DNA of 62,174 nt, taken from an uncultured Burkholderiales bacterium. Lineage in GTDB: Bacteria > Pseudomonadota > Gammaproteobacteria > Burkholderiales > Burkholderiaceae_C. Below, piece after piece: positions 55,301 to 62,174 of the stretch. Both the position numbers and the translations under genes were made by a program. The stretch's first letter is position 1. Each line of letters begins with the position of its first letter. The stretch spans positions 1-62,174 of the forward strand of contig CAMFGY010000031.1 of assembly GCA_945952065.1 (NCBI GenBank). Reading direction: 5' to 3'. A model generated the notes under the pieces. It did no database searches, was not told the DNA's origin, and saw nothing but the letters and a program-made list of their open reading frames with translations.

Positions 55301-55480
55301 ACCGCCGCGGCCGCCGTGCTGGCCATGGTGCCGCTGTCGCGCAGCGTCTTCTGGGGGCCGATGGCGGTTGCCATCATGGGCGGTTTGATCGTGGCCACGG
55401 CCTTGACTTTGCTGGCTTTGCCTGCGATGTACGCCGCTTGGTTCCGGGTTCAGCGGCCGGAGGCGGCATCACGCTTTTGA
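52340..55480 (+). CDS. RND efflux transporter permease
   Basis: This 1046-residue inner-membrane proton antiporter has two sets of six membrane segments and two large periplasmic loops. The N-terminus is typical (ALEHPALTRYLMVVLMLMGFAAYFQLGQDEDPPF), and the proton-relay acidic pair is in LIIALGLLVDDAIIAVEMM. The sequence is closer to the efflux subgroup using two-gene operons than to AcrB in its loops. No outer-membrane factor gene follows, so a TolC-like channel from elsewhere is needed. The substrate is unknown. Confidence 0.94.
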   Translation: MSINQSKATAGGRFNVSRWALEHPALTRYLMVVLMLMGFAAYFQLGQDEDPPFTFRVMVVQAFWPGATAQQMAEQVTDKIEKTLQEVPLGDKILSSTKPGESLTVFQLKDSSPAKDVPEVWYQVRKRLGDMRGTLPQGVYGPVFNDEFGDVYGSIFALSADGFTPEELREYSVRVRSQLLKVPDVSKVETFGAQAEKVFIEVSQKRLASLGLDFNQVINQLGAQNAVEGGGVLNAGTGNLQIRIGGQFNSVQALQDFSIRAINPQTGQASSLRLSDIAEVRRGYVDPPAIMVRHQGKDVIALGVSMAKGGDIVAMGKALQAAVTNIRKTLPAGIELTQIQDQPKAVTRSVNEFVQVLIEAVVIVLLVSFISLGLHTRPLRIDIWPGLVVGITIPLVLAITFTTMFYWGVGLHKISLGSLIIALGLLVDDAIIAVEMMVRKLEEGSDKMHAATFAYEATAMPMLTGTLITAVGFLPIGLAKSATGEYTFAIFAVTAAALMISWVVSVYFVPYLGSLLLRTRSGQEGHAHELFDTPFYNRFRAIVRWCVSYRWLTIGLTVLVFALGLFGMTRVQQQFFPDSSRPEILVDMTLPEGSTIEQSRVIAKRFEARLLQEEGVASVSTWIGSGVPRFYLPMDVVFPDPAVSQAIVLPKGLEEREALRKRLPALLAEQFPEVRARVKLLPNGPPVPYPVQFRVSGEKVEEVRRWADQALEILRANPHMRGVNDNWREPIKVLKLEVDQDKARALGVSSQSLAQASRTMLSGVTIGQYREGDKLVDIVLRPPLEERNAITDIGNAYVTTASGRAVPLTQVAKIGFDWEPGVLARHGRSYAVTVQGDVTEGMQGATVSAQLWPQLQALKAKMPPGYDISVAGAVEESSKGQGSIAAGVPVMLFITFTLLMLQLQSFSRSMLVFLTGPLGIAGVSTALLLFNKPFGFVALLGVIALMGMIMRNSVILIDQIEQDRARGVPAWSAIVESAVRRFRPIVLTAAAAVLAMVPLSRSVFWGPMAVAIMGGLIVATALTLLALPAMYAAWFRVQRPEAASRF

Positions 55481-55673
55481 GCGATGAACATGGGTGAGGC
55501 CAGGCCTTGCCCATGCCGTCGAAAGACTGAAAAAGTTGACGTTCTGTCTCGGGGTTTTCCCCTTGCCGGAATTTCGCTTCGCCAATTGGCTACAATCGAC
55601 GGTTCTCCGAATTACCACTGGTTTGTTGGAGCGGGTTTCTCGGAAGCCGCTTTCGCAAACTTGATTCCACTCA

Positions 55674-55760
55674 GCGCGGGTGGCGAAATTGGTAGACGCA
55701 CCAGGTTTAGGTCCTGACGCCTTCACCGGCGTGCCGGTTCGAGTCCGGCCCCGCGCACCA
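55674..55760 (+). tRNA. tRNA-Leu (UAG)
   Basis: An 87-base gene with acceptor stem GCGCGGG/CCCGCGC, discriminator A and an encoded CCA. The anticodon loop TTTAGGT gives TAG, which reads CUA and other CUN codons, and a long variable arm (class II) is present. A TACAAT box at 55591-55596 may belong to its promoter. It lies 23 bases before tig, and the two may be cotranscribed. The rest of the 193-bp gap after the RND gene holds nothing recognised. Confidence 0.97.
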
Positions 55761-55783
55761 GATAACTTTGTATTGAGTCAACT

Positions 55784-57097
55784 ATGGCTGTCACCGTCGA
55801 AACCCTCGAAAAGCTCGAACGCCGCATCACGCTCACGCTGGCGGCCGCTGACATCAACAGCGAAGTCGAGACCCGTCTCAAGAAGTTGGCCCGTACTGTC
55901 AAGGCTGACGGCTTCCGCCCCGGCAAGGTGCCGATGAGCGTGGTCACTCAGCGTTATGGCTACTCCGTCCAGTACGAAGTCATGAACGACAAGCTGGGTG
56001 AGGCTTTCTCTGCTGCTGCCAACGAAGCGCAACTGCGCGTGGCAGGCGCTCCGAAGATCGCTCAAAAGGAAGAATCGCCCGAAGGCCAAATGGCTTTTGA
56101 TGCGACCTTTGAGGTCTATCCTGAAGTCAAGATCGGCGACCTGTCGGCCGCTGATGTTGAGAAGGTGGGCAGCGAAGTCACCGAAGAAGCCATCGACAAG
56201 ACCGTCGAAATCCTGCGCAAGCAGCGTCGCAGCTTCGCTCAGCGTGCTGCCACTGAAGTGGCCGCCGACGGCGACCGCGTCACCATCGACTTCGAAGGCA
56301 AGCTCGACGGCGAGCCCTTCCAGGGCGGCAAGGCCGATGGGTTCCAATTCATCATCGGCGAAGGCCAGATGCTGGAAGCCTTCGAGAGGGCCGTGCGTGG
56401 CATGAAGGCTGGCGACTCCAAGACCTTCCCCTTGGCCTTCCCCGAGGACTACCACGGCAAGGATGTGGCCGGTAAGGAAGCCGACTTCCTCGTCACCTTG
56501 AAGAAGATCGAAGCCCAGCACCTGCCCGAAGTGAACGAGGCGTTCGCCAAGTCGCTGGGCATTGCTGACGCCAGCGTTGAAGCGCTGCGCGCCGACATCA
56601 AAAAGAATCTGGAGCGTGAAGTCAAGTTCCGCGTGCTGGCTCGCAACAAGGGCGCCGTGATGGACGCGCTGGTGGCTGCCGCTGAACTGGACGTGCCCAA
56701 TGCGCTGGTGGAAGGCGAGTCTGAGCGCATGATTGCTGCCGCTCGTGAAGACCTGAAAAAGCGTGGCGTGAAGGATGCTGACAAGGCACCGATCCCCGCA
56801 GAAATCTTCAAGCCACAAGCTGAGCGCCGTGTGCGCCTGGGTCTGGTGGTGGCTGAGTTGGTGCGCTCCAACAATCTGCAAGCCAAGCCCGAGCAACTGC
56901 AAGCACACATCGAAGAGCTGGCACAAAGCTACGAAAAGCCCGCTGAAGTGGTGCGTTGGTACCTGAGCGACCGCGCGCGTCTGGCCGAGGTGGAAGCGGT
57001 TGTGGTTGAGAACAACGTCACTGACTTCGTGTTGGCCAAGGCCAAGGTCAGCGAAAAGCTGCTGCCTTTCGACGAACTGATGGCGCAAGCCAACTAA
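55784..57097 (+). CDS. tig: Trigger factor
   Basis: This 437-residue ribosome-bound chaperone with prolyl isomerase activity meets nascent chains at the exit tunnel. The N-terminal ribosome-binding domain has [17 protein letters not shown], the FKBP-type isomerase domain lies at about 165-245 ([21 protein letters not shown]), and the helical C-terminal arms follow. It has a weak ribosome binding site. The clpP, clpX and lon genes follow in the usual order. Confidence 0.97.
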   Translation: MAVTVETLEKLERRITLTLAAADINSEVETRLKKLARTVKADGFRPGKVPMSVVTQRYGYSVQYEVMNDKLGEAFSAAANEAQLRVAGAPKIAQKEESPEGQMAFDATFEVYPEVKIGDLSAADVEKVGSEVTEEAIDKTVEILRKQRRSFAQRAATEVAADGDRVTIDFEGKLDGEPFQGGKADGFQFIIGEGQMLEAFERAVRGMKAGDSKTFPLAFPEDYHGKDVAGKEADFLVTLKKIEAQHLPEVNEAFAKSLGIADASVEALRADIKKNLEREVKFRVLARNKGAVMDALVAAAELDVPNALVEGESERMIAAAREDLKKRGVKDADKAPIPAEIFKPQAERRVRLGLVVAELVRSNNLQAKPEQLQAHIEELAQSYEKPAEVVRWYLSDRARLAEVEAVVVENNVTDFVLAKAKVSEKLLPFDELMAQAN

Positions 57098-57121
57098 TCC
57101 GGCGCTTCGCCGTGAGCCAAG

Positions 57122-57151
57122 GGCGCCGTGTCGCGAGGCCGGCGCCTTTTT
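57122..57151 (+). terminator. Intrinsic terminator after tig
   Basis: GGCGCCG (57122-57128) pairs with CGGCGCC (57140-57146) around an eleven-base loop and is followed by five T's. It ends 24 bases after the tig stop begins the gap and lies ahead of the clpP promoters. Confidence 0.78.
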
Positions 57152-57168
57152 CATTTGCGGACGCTTTC

Positions 57169-57208
57169 TTGAGCGCTGCACTTGACACGACATAATCAGC
57201 CCCCATAC
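57169..57208 (+). promoter_or_regulatory. Overlapping sigma-32 and sigma-70 promoters of clpP
   Basis: CTTGAC (57181-57186) and CCCCATAC (57201-57208) are 14 bases apart and match the heat-shock sigma-32 pattern. Interleaved with them, TTGAGC (57169-57174) and CATAAT (57191-57196), 16 bases apart, could serve sigma-70. Both would give a leader of about 85-100 bases. Confidence 0.7.
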
Positions 57209-57226
57209 CTGGGACGAGGGCGAGTG

Positions 57227-57285
57227 ATTGGGCGTCAGCTGAGACTCCCAATTGTTCACCGATGGATTCGCGGGTTAGCGAACAA
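57227..57285 (+). other. Two hairpins in the clpP leader
   Basis: ATTGGG (57227-57232) pairs with CCCAAT (57247-57252) with an inner GTC/GAC stem. TTGTTC (57252-57257) pairs with GAACAA (57280-57285). The two share one base, so they stack or compete. They lie just before the clpP ribosome binding site AGAGGA. Confidence 0.5.
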
Positions 57286-57302
57286 CTTTCAGAGGATTCT
57301 TC

Positions 57303-57911
57303 ATGAGCGCGCTGGAAATCAACAATCTGGGCATGGTGCCCATCGTTATCGAACAGTCTGGACGCGGCGAACGCGCCTACGACATCTACAGCCGCTTGCT
57401 GCGCGAGCGCATCATCTTCTTGGTGGGCCCGGTCAACGACGCGGTGGCCAATCTGGTGGTGGCCCAGATGTTGTTCTTGGAGAGCGAGAACCCTGAAAAG
57501 GACATTTACCTCTACATCAACTCGCCCGGCGGCAGCGTGTCTGCGGGCATGTCGATTTACGACACCATGCAGTTCATCAAGCCGCAGGTTTCGACCCTGT
57601 GCATGGGCATGGCGGCCAGCATGGGCGCTTTTCTGCTCGCCGCGGGTGAGAAGGGCAAGCGCATCGCCTTGCCTAACGCCAAGATCATGATCCATCAGCC
57701 CTTGGGCGGCACCCAAGGTCAGGCCACTGATATCGAGATTCATGCCCGCGAGATCTTGAAGACGCGCGAGCAACTCAATCGCATCCTGGCGGATCGCACC
57801 GGTCAAAGTTTGGAAAAGATCCAAAATGACACCGAGCGCGACTACTACATGTCCTCCCTGGAGGCGCAGGCCTATGGCCTGATTGACCAGGTGATCGAAA
57901 CCCGTCCTTAA
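57303..57911 (+). CDS. clpP: ATP-dependent Clp protease proteolytic subunit
   Basis: This 202-residue serine peptidase forms the double-ring chamber used by ClpX and ClpA. The nucleophile is Ser106 in GMAASMGAF, the histidine is His131 in MIHQPLGG, and the aspartate is in the NDTERD block near 180. AGAGGA precedes the ATG. It has its own heat-shock promoter and is followed by clpX after 143 bases. Confidence 0.98.
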   Translation: MSALEINNLGMVPIVIEQSGRGERAYDIYSRLLRERIIFLVGPVNDAVANLVVAQMLFLESENPEKDIYLYINSPGGSVSAGMSIYDTMQFIKPQVSTLCMGMAASMGAFLLAAGEKGKRIALPNAKIMIHQPLGGTQGQATDIEIHAREILKTREQLNRILADRTGQSLEKIQNDTERDYYMSSLEAQAYGLIDQVIETRP

Positions 57912-58054
57912 GACGGTTCGCAATGCTTGAGGCCCGGGGCGCAAGCCTGGGCGCTCAACTGAAGGCGGAAGCGGGGGCTTTTTGTACGAAGGCCCCTGCT
58001 CGCGTTTGAACTATCATCCAAGCAGGCATTAACGCCTGAAAGACAAGCAGATCC

Positions 58055-59323
58055 ATGGCCGAGAAAAAAGGCAATTCCAGCGAAAAAGTTTTGTACTGCT
58101 CCTTTTGCGGCAAGAGCCAGCATGAGGTGAAGAAGCTGATCGCTGGCCCGTCGGTGTTCATTTGCGACGAGTGCATTGAACTCTGCAATGACATTGTTCG
58201 CGACGAAGTGCCGTCGGAGTCGCCTCAGGCGCGCGCCAGCAAGTCCGATTTGCCCGTGCCCAGCGAGATCAAGGCCAGCCTCGACCAATACGTGATTGGT
58301 CAAGACGTGGCCAAGCGCACGCTCTCGGTCGCGGTTTACAACCATTACAAGCGCCTGCGCCACATGGCCGGCACCAAGGACACGGTCGAGCTGTCCAAGA
58401 GCAATATCTTGTTGATCGGCCCCACCGGCTCAGGCAAGACGCTGCTGGCCCAGACCCTGGCTCGATTGCTGAATGTGCCTTTTGTGATCGCGGATGCCAC
58501 CACGCTGACCGAAGCGGGCTATGTGGGTGAAGACGTCGAGAACATCATTCAAAAGCTGCTGCAGAACTGCAATTACGATGTGGAGCGTGCCCAGCGTGGC
58601 ATCGTCTACATCGACGAAATCGACAAGATCTCTCGCAAGGCGGATAACCCCTCCATCACCCGTGACGTGTCGGGCGAGGGCGTGCAGCAGGCCTTGCTGA
58701 AACTGGTTGAAGGCACGATGGCCTCGGTGCCCCCGCAAGGCGGCCGCAAGCATCCCAATCAAGACTTTTTGCAGATCGACACGACCAATATCTTGTTCAT
58801 CTGCGGCGGTGCTTTCGATGGCTTGGAAAAAGTCATTCAGAATCGATCAGAGAAATCCGGGATTGGCTTTGGCGCAAGCGTCAAGACCAAGTCGGAGAAG
58901 CGTGTGTCCGAGCTGTTCCGTGAGGTCGAGCCTGACGACTTGATCAAATTCGGCATCATCCCTGAGTTGGTGGGCCGTTTGCCGGTGGTGGCAACCTTGG
59001 GCGAGTTGACCGAGGACGCCTTGGTGCAGATCTTGACCGAACCCAAGAACGCTTTGGTGAAACAGTATCAGCAGTTGTTCTCGATGGACGGCGTTGAGTT
59101 GGAAGTGCGTCCTTCTGCACTGACGGCCATTGCTCGCAAGGCGCTGGCGCGCAAGATCGGTGCTCGTGGTCTGCGCTCCATCATGGAGCTCGCTCTGATC
59201 GACACCATGTTTGAGTTGCCCGCGCTTGATGGCGTGGCCAAGGTGGTGTTGGACGAGCACACCATCGATGAAAACGCCAAACCCCTGCTGGTCTACCGCG
59301 AACAAGCAAAAGCCAGTGCCTGA
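58055..59323 (+). CDS. clpX: ATP-dependent Clp protease ATP-binding subunit ClpX
   Basis: This 422-residue AAA+ unfoldase delivers substrates to ClpP. The N-terminal zinc-binding domain has Cys15, Cys18, Cys37 and Cys40. Walker A GPTGSGKT is at about 122-129, Walker B is [10 protein letters not shown], and the ClpP-contact loop (IGF in SGIGFGA) is present. The 100-bp gap to lon includes a GCCGG/CCGGC hairpin without a T run. Confidence 0.98.
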   Translation: MAEKKGNSSEKVLYCSFCGKSQHEVKKLIAGPSVFICDECIELCNDIVRDEVPSESPQARASKSDLPVPSEIKASLDQYVIGQDVAKRTLSVAVYNHYKRLRHMAGTKDTVELSKSNILLIGPTGSGKTLLAQTLARLLNVPFVIADATTLTEAGYVGEDVENIIQKLLQNCNYDVERAQRGIVYIDEIDKISRKADNPSITRDVSGEGVQQALLKLVEGTMASVPPQGGRKHPNQDFLQIDTTNILFICGGAFDGLEKVIQNRSEKSGIGFGASVKTKSEKRVSELFREVEPDDLIKFGIIPELVGRLPVVATLGELTEDALVQILTEPKNALVKQYQQLFSMDGVELEVRPSALTAIARKALARKIGARGLRSIMELALIDTMFELPALDGVAKVVLDEHTIDENAKPLLVYREQAKASA

Positions 59324-59383
59324 ACTGTTTTGATTGGCCGGTTTTCACCGGCTGATTCGATCGCTGCGGCGTCTTGCAATTCA

Positions 59384-59419
59384 CCTCTCAGGCCGCAACT
59401 GAGCCTGAGAAAGAGAGGT
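59384..59419 (+). promoter_or_regulatory. Bistable fold over the lon ribosome binding site
   Basis: TCTCAGGC (59386-59393) pairs perfectly with GCCTGAGA (59403-59410), leaving the Shine-Dalgarno GAGAGG (59413-59418) free. Alternatively ACCTCTC (59383-59389) pairs with GAGAGGT (59413-59419), covering it. The two pairings share bases and exclude each other. Confidence 0.5.
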
Positions 59420-59423
59420 TTTC

Positions 59424-61832
59424 ATGTCCGGTCATCCTGTTTTGCCCGCAGAGCTCATCACTTTGCCGCTGCTGCCGCTGCGTGATGTGGTTGTCTTTCC
59501 GCATATGGTGATTCCCTTGTTCGTGGGGCGTCCCAAGTCGATCAAGGCTTTGGAAGCTGCCATGGAAGCCGGGCGCCAGATCATGCTGGTGGCTCAAAAA
59601 GCCGCCGGCAAGGATGAGCCTAAATCGGACGATATGTTCGAAGTGGGCTGCGTCTCCAGCATCCTGCAAATGCTCAAATTGCCCGACGGCACTGTCAAGG
59701 TCTTGGTCGAAGGCTTGCAGCGTGCCACCACACAAACCATCACCGACGGCGAAGAACACTTCGTGGCTGAGGTAATGCCGATCCCGCCTGAGGCCGATTT
59801 GAAGCCCGAGGTGGAGGCGCTGCGTCGCGCGGTGACACAGCAGTTTGACCAGTACGTCAAGCTGAACAAGAAGATTCCTCCCGAGATCTTGACCTCCATC
59901 GCCGGCATTGATGACGCGGGCCGTTTGGCGGACACCATTGCTGCACATCTGCCGCTCAAGTTGGACGCCAAGCAGTCGGTCTTGAATTTGTCCGAAGTGG
60001 GCAAGCGCTTGGAGACCTTGCTGGACCTGCTGGAGCATGAAGTTGACATCCTGCAGGTGGAAAAGCGCATCCGTGGCCGCGTCAAGCGCCAGATGGAAAA
60101 AAGCCAGCGCGAGTACTACCTGAACGAGCAGGTCAAGGCCATCCAAAAGGAATTGGGTGACGGCGAAGAAGGCGCTGACCTTGAAGAACTGGACAAGAAA
60201 ATCCAGGCCGCGCGCATGCCCAAAGACGCCAAAAAGAAGGCCGATGCTGAGCTGAAAAAGCTCAAGCTGATGTCTCCCATGTCGGCGGAAGCGACCGTGG
60301 TGCGCAACTACATCGAGACCTTGGTCAATTTGCCTTGGAGCAAAAAGACCAAGATTAAGCACGATCTGGTCAATGCCGAGGTGGTGCTGAACGAAGACCA
60401 CTACGGTCTGGACAAGGTCAAAGACCGCATTCTTGAGTACCTCGCGGTGCAGCAGCGCGTTGACAAGGTCAAGGCGCCGATCCTGTGCTTGGTCGGGCCT
60501 CCAGGCGTGGGCAAGACCTCGCTGGGTCAATCGGTGGCGCGCGCCACCGGCCGCAAGTTCGTGCGCATGGCCTTGGGTGGCGTGCGTGACGAAGCCGAGA
60601 TTCGCGGTCACCGTCGCACCTATATCGGCTCGATGCCGGGCAAGGTGTTGCAAAGCCTGTCCAAGGTCGGTACGCGCAATCCGCTGTTCTTGCTCGACGA
60701 GATTGACAAGCTGGGCATGGACTTCCGCGGTGATCCGTCATCGGCGCTGTTGGAAGTGCTGGACCCCGAGCAGAACCACACGTTTGGCGACCACTATGTG
60801 GAGGTCGACTTCGACCTGTCCGATGTGATGTTCATCGCCACCTCAAACTCGATGATTATCCCGCCGGCCTTGTTGGACCGGATGGAAGTGATTCGCTTGT
60901 CCGGTTACACCGAGGACGAGAAGGTCAATATCGCGCAGCGCTATCTCTTGCCCAAGCAGCGCAAGAACAATGGCGTGAAGGACGAGGAGATGGAAGTCAC
61001 CGAGTCCGGCATTCGCGGCATCATTCGCTACTACACCCGCGAGGCCGGTGTGCGCTCGCTGGAGCGCGAAGTCTCCAAGATCTGCCGCAAGGTGGTGAAG
61101 GGCTTGGCGCTCAAGACCTTCGAAGGCAAGGCCGTGGTCACCGAGGACAACCTCAATGACTACCTGGGCGTGCGCAAGTACGACTTTGGCCGGGCGGAGA
61201 AAAAGAACCAAGTCGGCCAAGTGGTGGGCCTGGCCTGGACCGAGGTGGGTGGCGATTTGCTGACCATTGAGGCCACCTCCATGCCGGGCAAGGGCAATAT
61301 CATCCGCACCGGTTCGCTGGGCGATGTGATGAAGGAATCCGTCGAGGCGGCGCGTACGGTGGTGCGTTCACGGGCACGTCGCTTGGGCATCAAGGACGAG
61401 CTGTTCGAGAAGCGTGATGTCCACGTGCATGTGCCTGATGGCGCCACGCCCAAGGACGGCCCCAGCGCGGGTGCTGCCATGACCACCGCGTTTGTCTCTG
61501 CCTTGACGGGCATTCCGGTGCGCGCCGATGTCGCCATGACCGGTGAAATCACCTTGCGCGGTGAAGTCACGGCCATCGGTGGCCTGAAGGAGAAACTGCT
61601 GGCGGCGCACCGGGGTGGCATCAAGACCGTGATGATTCCTGAGGAAAACATCAAGGACTTGCAGGACATCCCTGAGAACGTCAAGAACCAGTTGGAGATC
61701 GTGCCTGTGCGCTGGATCGAGCGCGTGCTGGAAGTGGCCCTGGAGTCCATGCCTCAGGCTTTGCCTGAAGAGGAGCCCGCGGTTGCGGCCAAGCCTGAAG
61801 AGGCTGCGGCCAAGCCTGCCGCAACGCATTGA
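59424..61832 (+). CDS. lon: ATP-dependent protease Lon
   Basis: This 802-residue cytoplasmic AAA+ protease removes misfolded and regulatory proteins. The N-terminal substrate domain begins [23 protein letters not shown], a coiled-coil region lies at about 200-290, Walker A GPPGVGKT is at 358-365, and the Ser-Lys dyad is Ser681 ([11 protein letters not shown]) and Lys722 ([10 protein letters not shown]). A Glu/Ala/Pro-rich tail of about 25 residues ends the chain. The ribosome binding site GAGAGG may be masked by upstream RNA. Confidence 0.98.
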   Translation: MSGHPVLPAELITLPLLPLRDVVVFPHMVIPLFVGRPKSIKALEAAMEAGRQIMLVAQKAAGKDEPKSDDMFEVGCVSSILQMLKLPDGTVKVLVEGLQRATTQTITDGEEHFVAEVMPIPPEADLKPEVEALRRAVTQQFDQYVKLNKKIPPEILTSIAGIDDAGRLADTIAAHLPLKLDAKQSVLNLSEVGKRLETLLDLLEHEVDILQVEKRIRGRVKRQMEKSQREYYLNEQVKAIQKELGDGEEGADLEELDKKIQAARMPKDAKKKADAELKKLKLMSPMSAEATVVRNYIETLVNLPWSKKTKIKHDLVNAEVVLNEDHYGLDKVKDRILEYLAVQQRVDKVKAPILCLVGPPGVGKTSLGQSVARATGRKFVRMALGGVRDEAEIRGHRRTYIGSMPGKVLQSLSKVGTRNPLFLLDEIDKLGMDFRGDPSSALLEVLDPEQNHTFGDHYVEVDFDLSDVMFIATSNSMIIPPALLDRMEVIRLSGYTEDEKVNIAQRYLLPKQRKNNGVKDEEMEVTESGIRGIIRYYTREAGVRSLEREVSKICRKVVKGLALKTFEGKAVVTEDNLNDYLGVRKYDFGRAEKKNQVGQVVGLAWTEVGGDLLTIEATSMPGKGNIIRTGSLGDVMKESVEAARTVVRSRARRLGIKDELFEKRDVHVHVPDGATPKDGPSAGAAMTTAFVSALTGIPVRADVAMTGEITLRGEVTAIGGLKEKLLAAHRGGIKTVMIPEENIKDLQDIPENVKNQLEIVPVRWIERVLEVALESMPQALPEEEPAVAAKPEEAAAKPAATH

Positions 61833-61840
61833 AGGGCTGA

Positions 61841-61902
61841 TGCTGAATTTTTTGAAAAAACTGAGCAAACTCTTGCGAAGTCATCAAAATTCAGCATACA
61901 AT
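61841..61902. promoter_or_regulatory. tRNA promoter with flanking inverted repeat
   Basis: TGCTGAATTTT (61841-61851) and AAAATTCAGCA (61886-61896) form a perfect 11-bp inverted repeat 34 bases apart. Between and beside them lie TTGCGA (61873-61878) and TACAAT (61897-61902), a sigma-70 promoter with 18-base spacing for the tRNA genes. The repeat starts eight bases after the lon stop and could also fold at the lon 3' end. Confidence 0.55.
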
Positions 61903-61963
61903 CATGGTCTTGCTTCTACAGCAGTTCTCTTGCAAAAGAGAGGCGAATAGATAGCAAGGCGAC

Positions 61964-62039
61964 GCGGGAATAGCTCAGTTGGTAGAGCGCAACCTTGCCA
62001 AGGTTGAGGTCGCGAGTTCGAGCCTCGTTTCCCGCTCCA
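61964..62039 (+). tRNA. tRNA-Gly (GCC)
   Basis: A 76-base gene with acceptor stem GCGGGAA/TTCCCGC, discriminator T and encoded CCA. The anticodon arm CAACC-TT-GCC-AA-GGTTG gives GCC, reading GGC and GGU. Confidence 0.98.
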
Positions 62040-62046
62040 AAATTTG

Positions 62047-62071
62047 AAAGGAAGCTCAGGCTTCCTTTTTT
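62047..62071 (+). terminator. Intrinsic terminator between tRNA genes
   Basis: AAAGGAAGC (62047-62055) pairs with GCTTCCTTT (62060-62068) around TCAG and continues into T's. It lies eight bases past tRNA-Gly and ahead of tRNA-Cys, so the latter may have its own promoter or rely on read-through. Confidence 0.85.
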
Positions 62072-62119
62072 GTCGGAGTCACACCAAGGACTCTGGCAGT
62101 GGGTTAAGAAGTTTCTTAG

Positions 62120-62174
62120 GGCGCGATAGCAAAGCGGTTATGCCCCGGATTGCAAATCCGGTTAGTCCAGTTCG
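62120..62174 (+). tRNA. tRNA-Cys (GCA), truncated by window end
   Basis: The 5' part of a tRNA starts GGCGCGATAGC. The anticodon arm CCGGA-TT-GCA-AA-TCCGG gives GCA. The T arm and acceptor 3' strand lie outside the window. Confidence 0.9.

Noticed and set aside
55674-55760. Integrated element at tRNA-Leu
   Set aside because: No integrase, no repeated tRNA 3' end and no foreign-looking genes flank the tRNA; the tig-clpPX-lon order is undisturbed.

Overview
The window reads as chromosomal DNA of a Burkholderiales betaproteobacterium, probably a freshwater member of the Roseateles/Inhella/Paucibacter group; that genus-level guess is inference. The support is high G+C, the tRNA-Leu/tig/clpP/clpX/lon order, the nadE-glnB pair, the ECF sigma-DUF3619-DUF3106-RDD-dgkA operon and the hpnCDE squalene genes. 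No insertion sequence, prophage, CRISPR array or toxin-antitoxin pair was seen.

Layout. 1-3540: ETF-ubiquinone oxidoreductase, a short-chain dehydrogenase and a YceH-family protein. 3557-23828: a roughly 20-kb accessory block that looks like a dedicated system for using cyanophycin, the cyanobacterial Asp-Arg storage polymer. It holds two exported cyanophycinases, each divergent from a TonB-dependent receptor, an exported serine hydrolase, a cytoplasmic M14/AstE-like zinc hydrolase, a YfcC/ArcD-type permease, an ArgR-like GATase-AraC regulator, two AstA-like arginine succinyltransferase genes and two secreted M13 metallopeptidases. 24041-27696: an Mla/Pqi-type lipid ABC transporter. 27683-32911: a J-domain protein, a membrane proton-pyrophosphatase divergent from soluble pyrophosphatase, and an acyltransferase-like protein. 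32935-37904: nadE, glnB and the ECF sigma operon. 38160-45687: branched-chain amino acid synthesis (ilvB, ilvN, ilvC, leuA) interrupted by pssA and followed by pbpG; leuA is preceded by a leader peptide and attenuator. 45793-55480: an IclR regulator, a TIGR03790 protein, hpnCDE and an RND efflux pair with a TetR-type operator. 55674-62174: tRNA-Leu, trigger factor, ClpP, ClpX, Lon, tRNA-Gly and a truncated tRNA-Cys.

How the parts work together. In the accessory block, exported cyanophycinases would cut the polymer to beta-Asp-Arg dipeptides, TonB receptors and the YfcC permease would import them, the M14 enzyme would split them, and the arginine would enter the succinyltransferase pathway under the ArgR-like regulator. 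The individual families are seen in the sequence; the joint pathway is inference. The ilv/leu section makes valine, isoleucine and leucine, and the last section handles protein folding and turnover with heat-shock-type control signals.

The best leads for new biology are the cyanophycin block as a unit, a conserved C-terminal domain on both cyanophycinases, seven copies of an 8-bp repeat just before the permease gene, the leuA attenuator with a possibly leaderless leader peptide, and a two-state RNA fold over the lon ribosome binding site.
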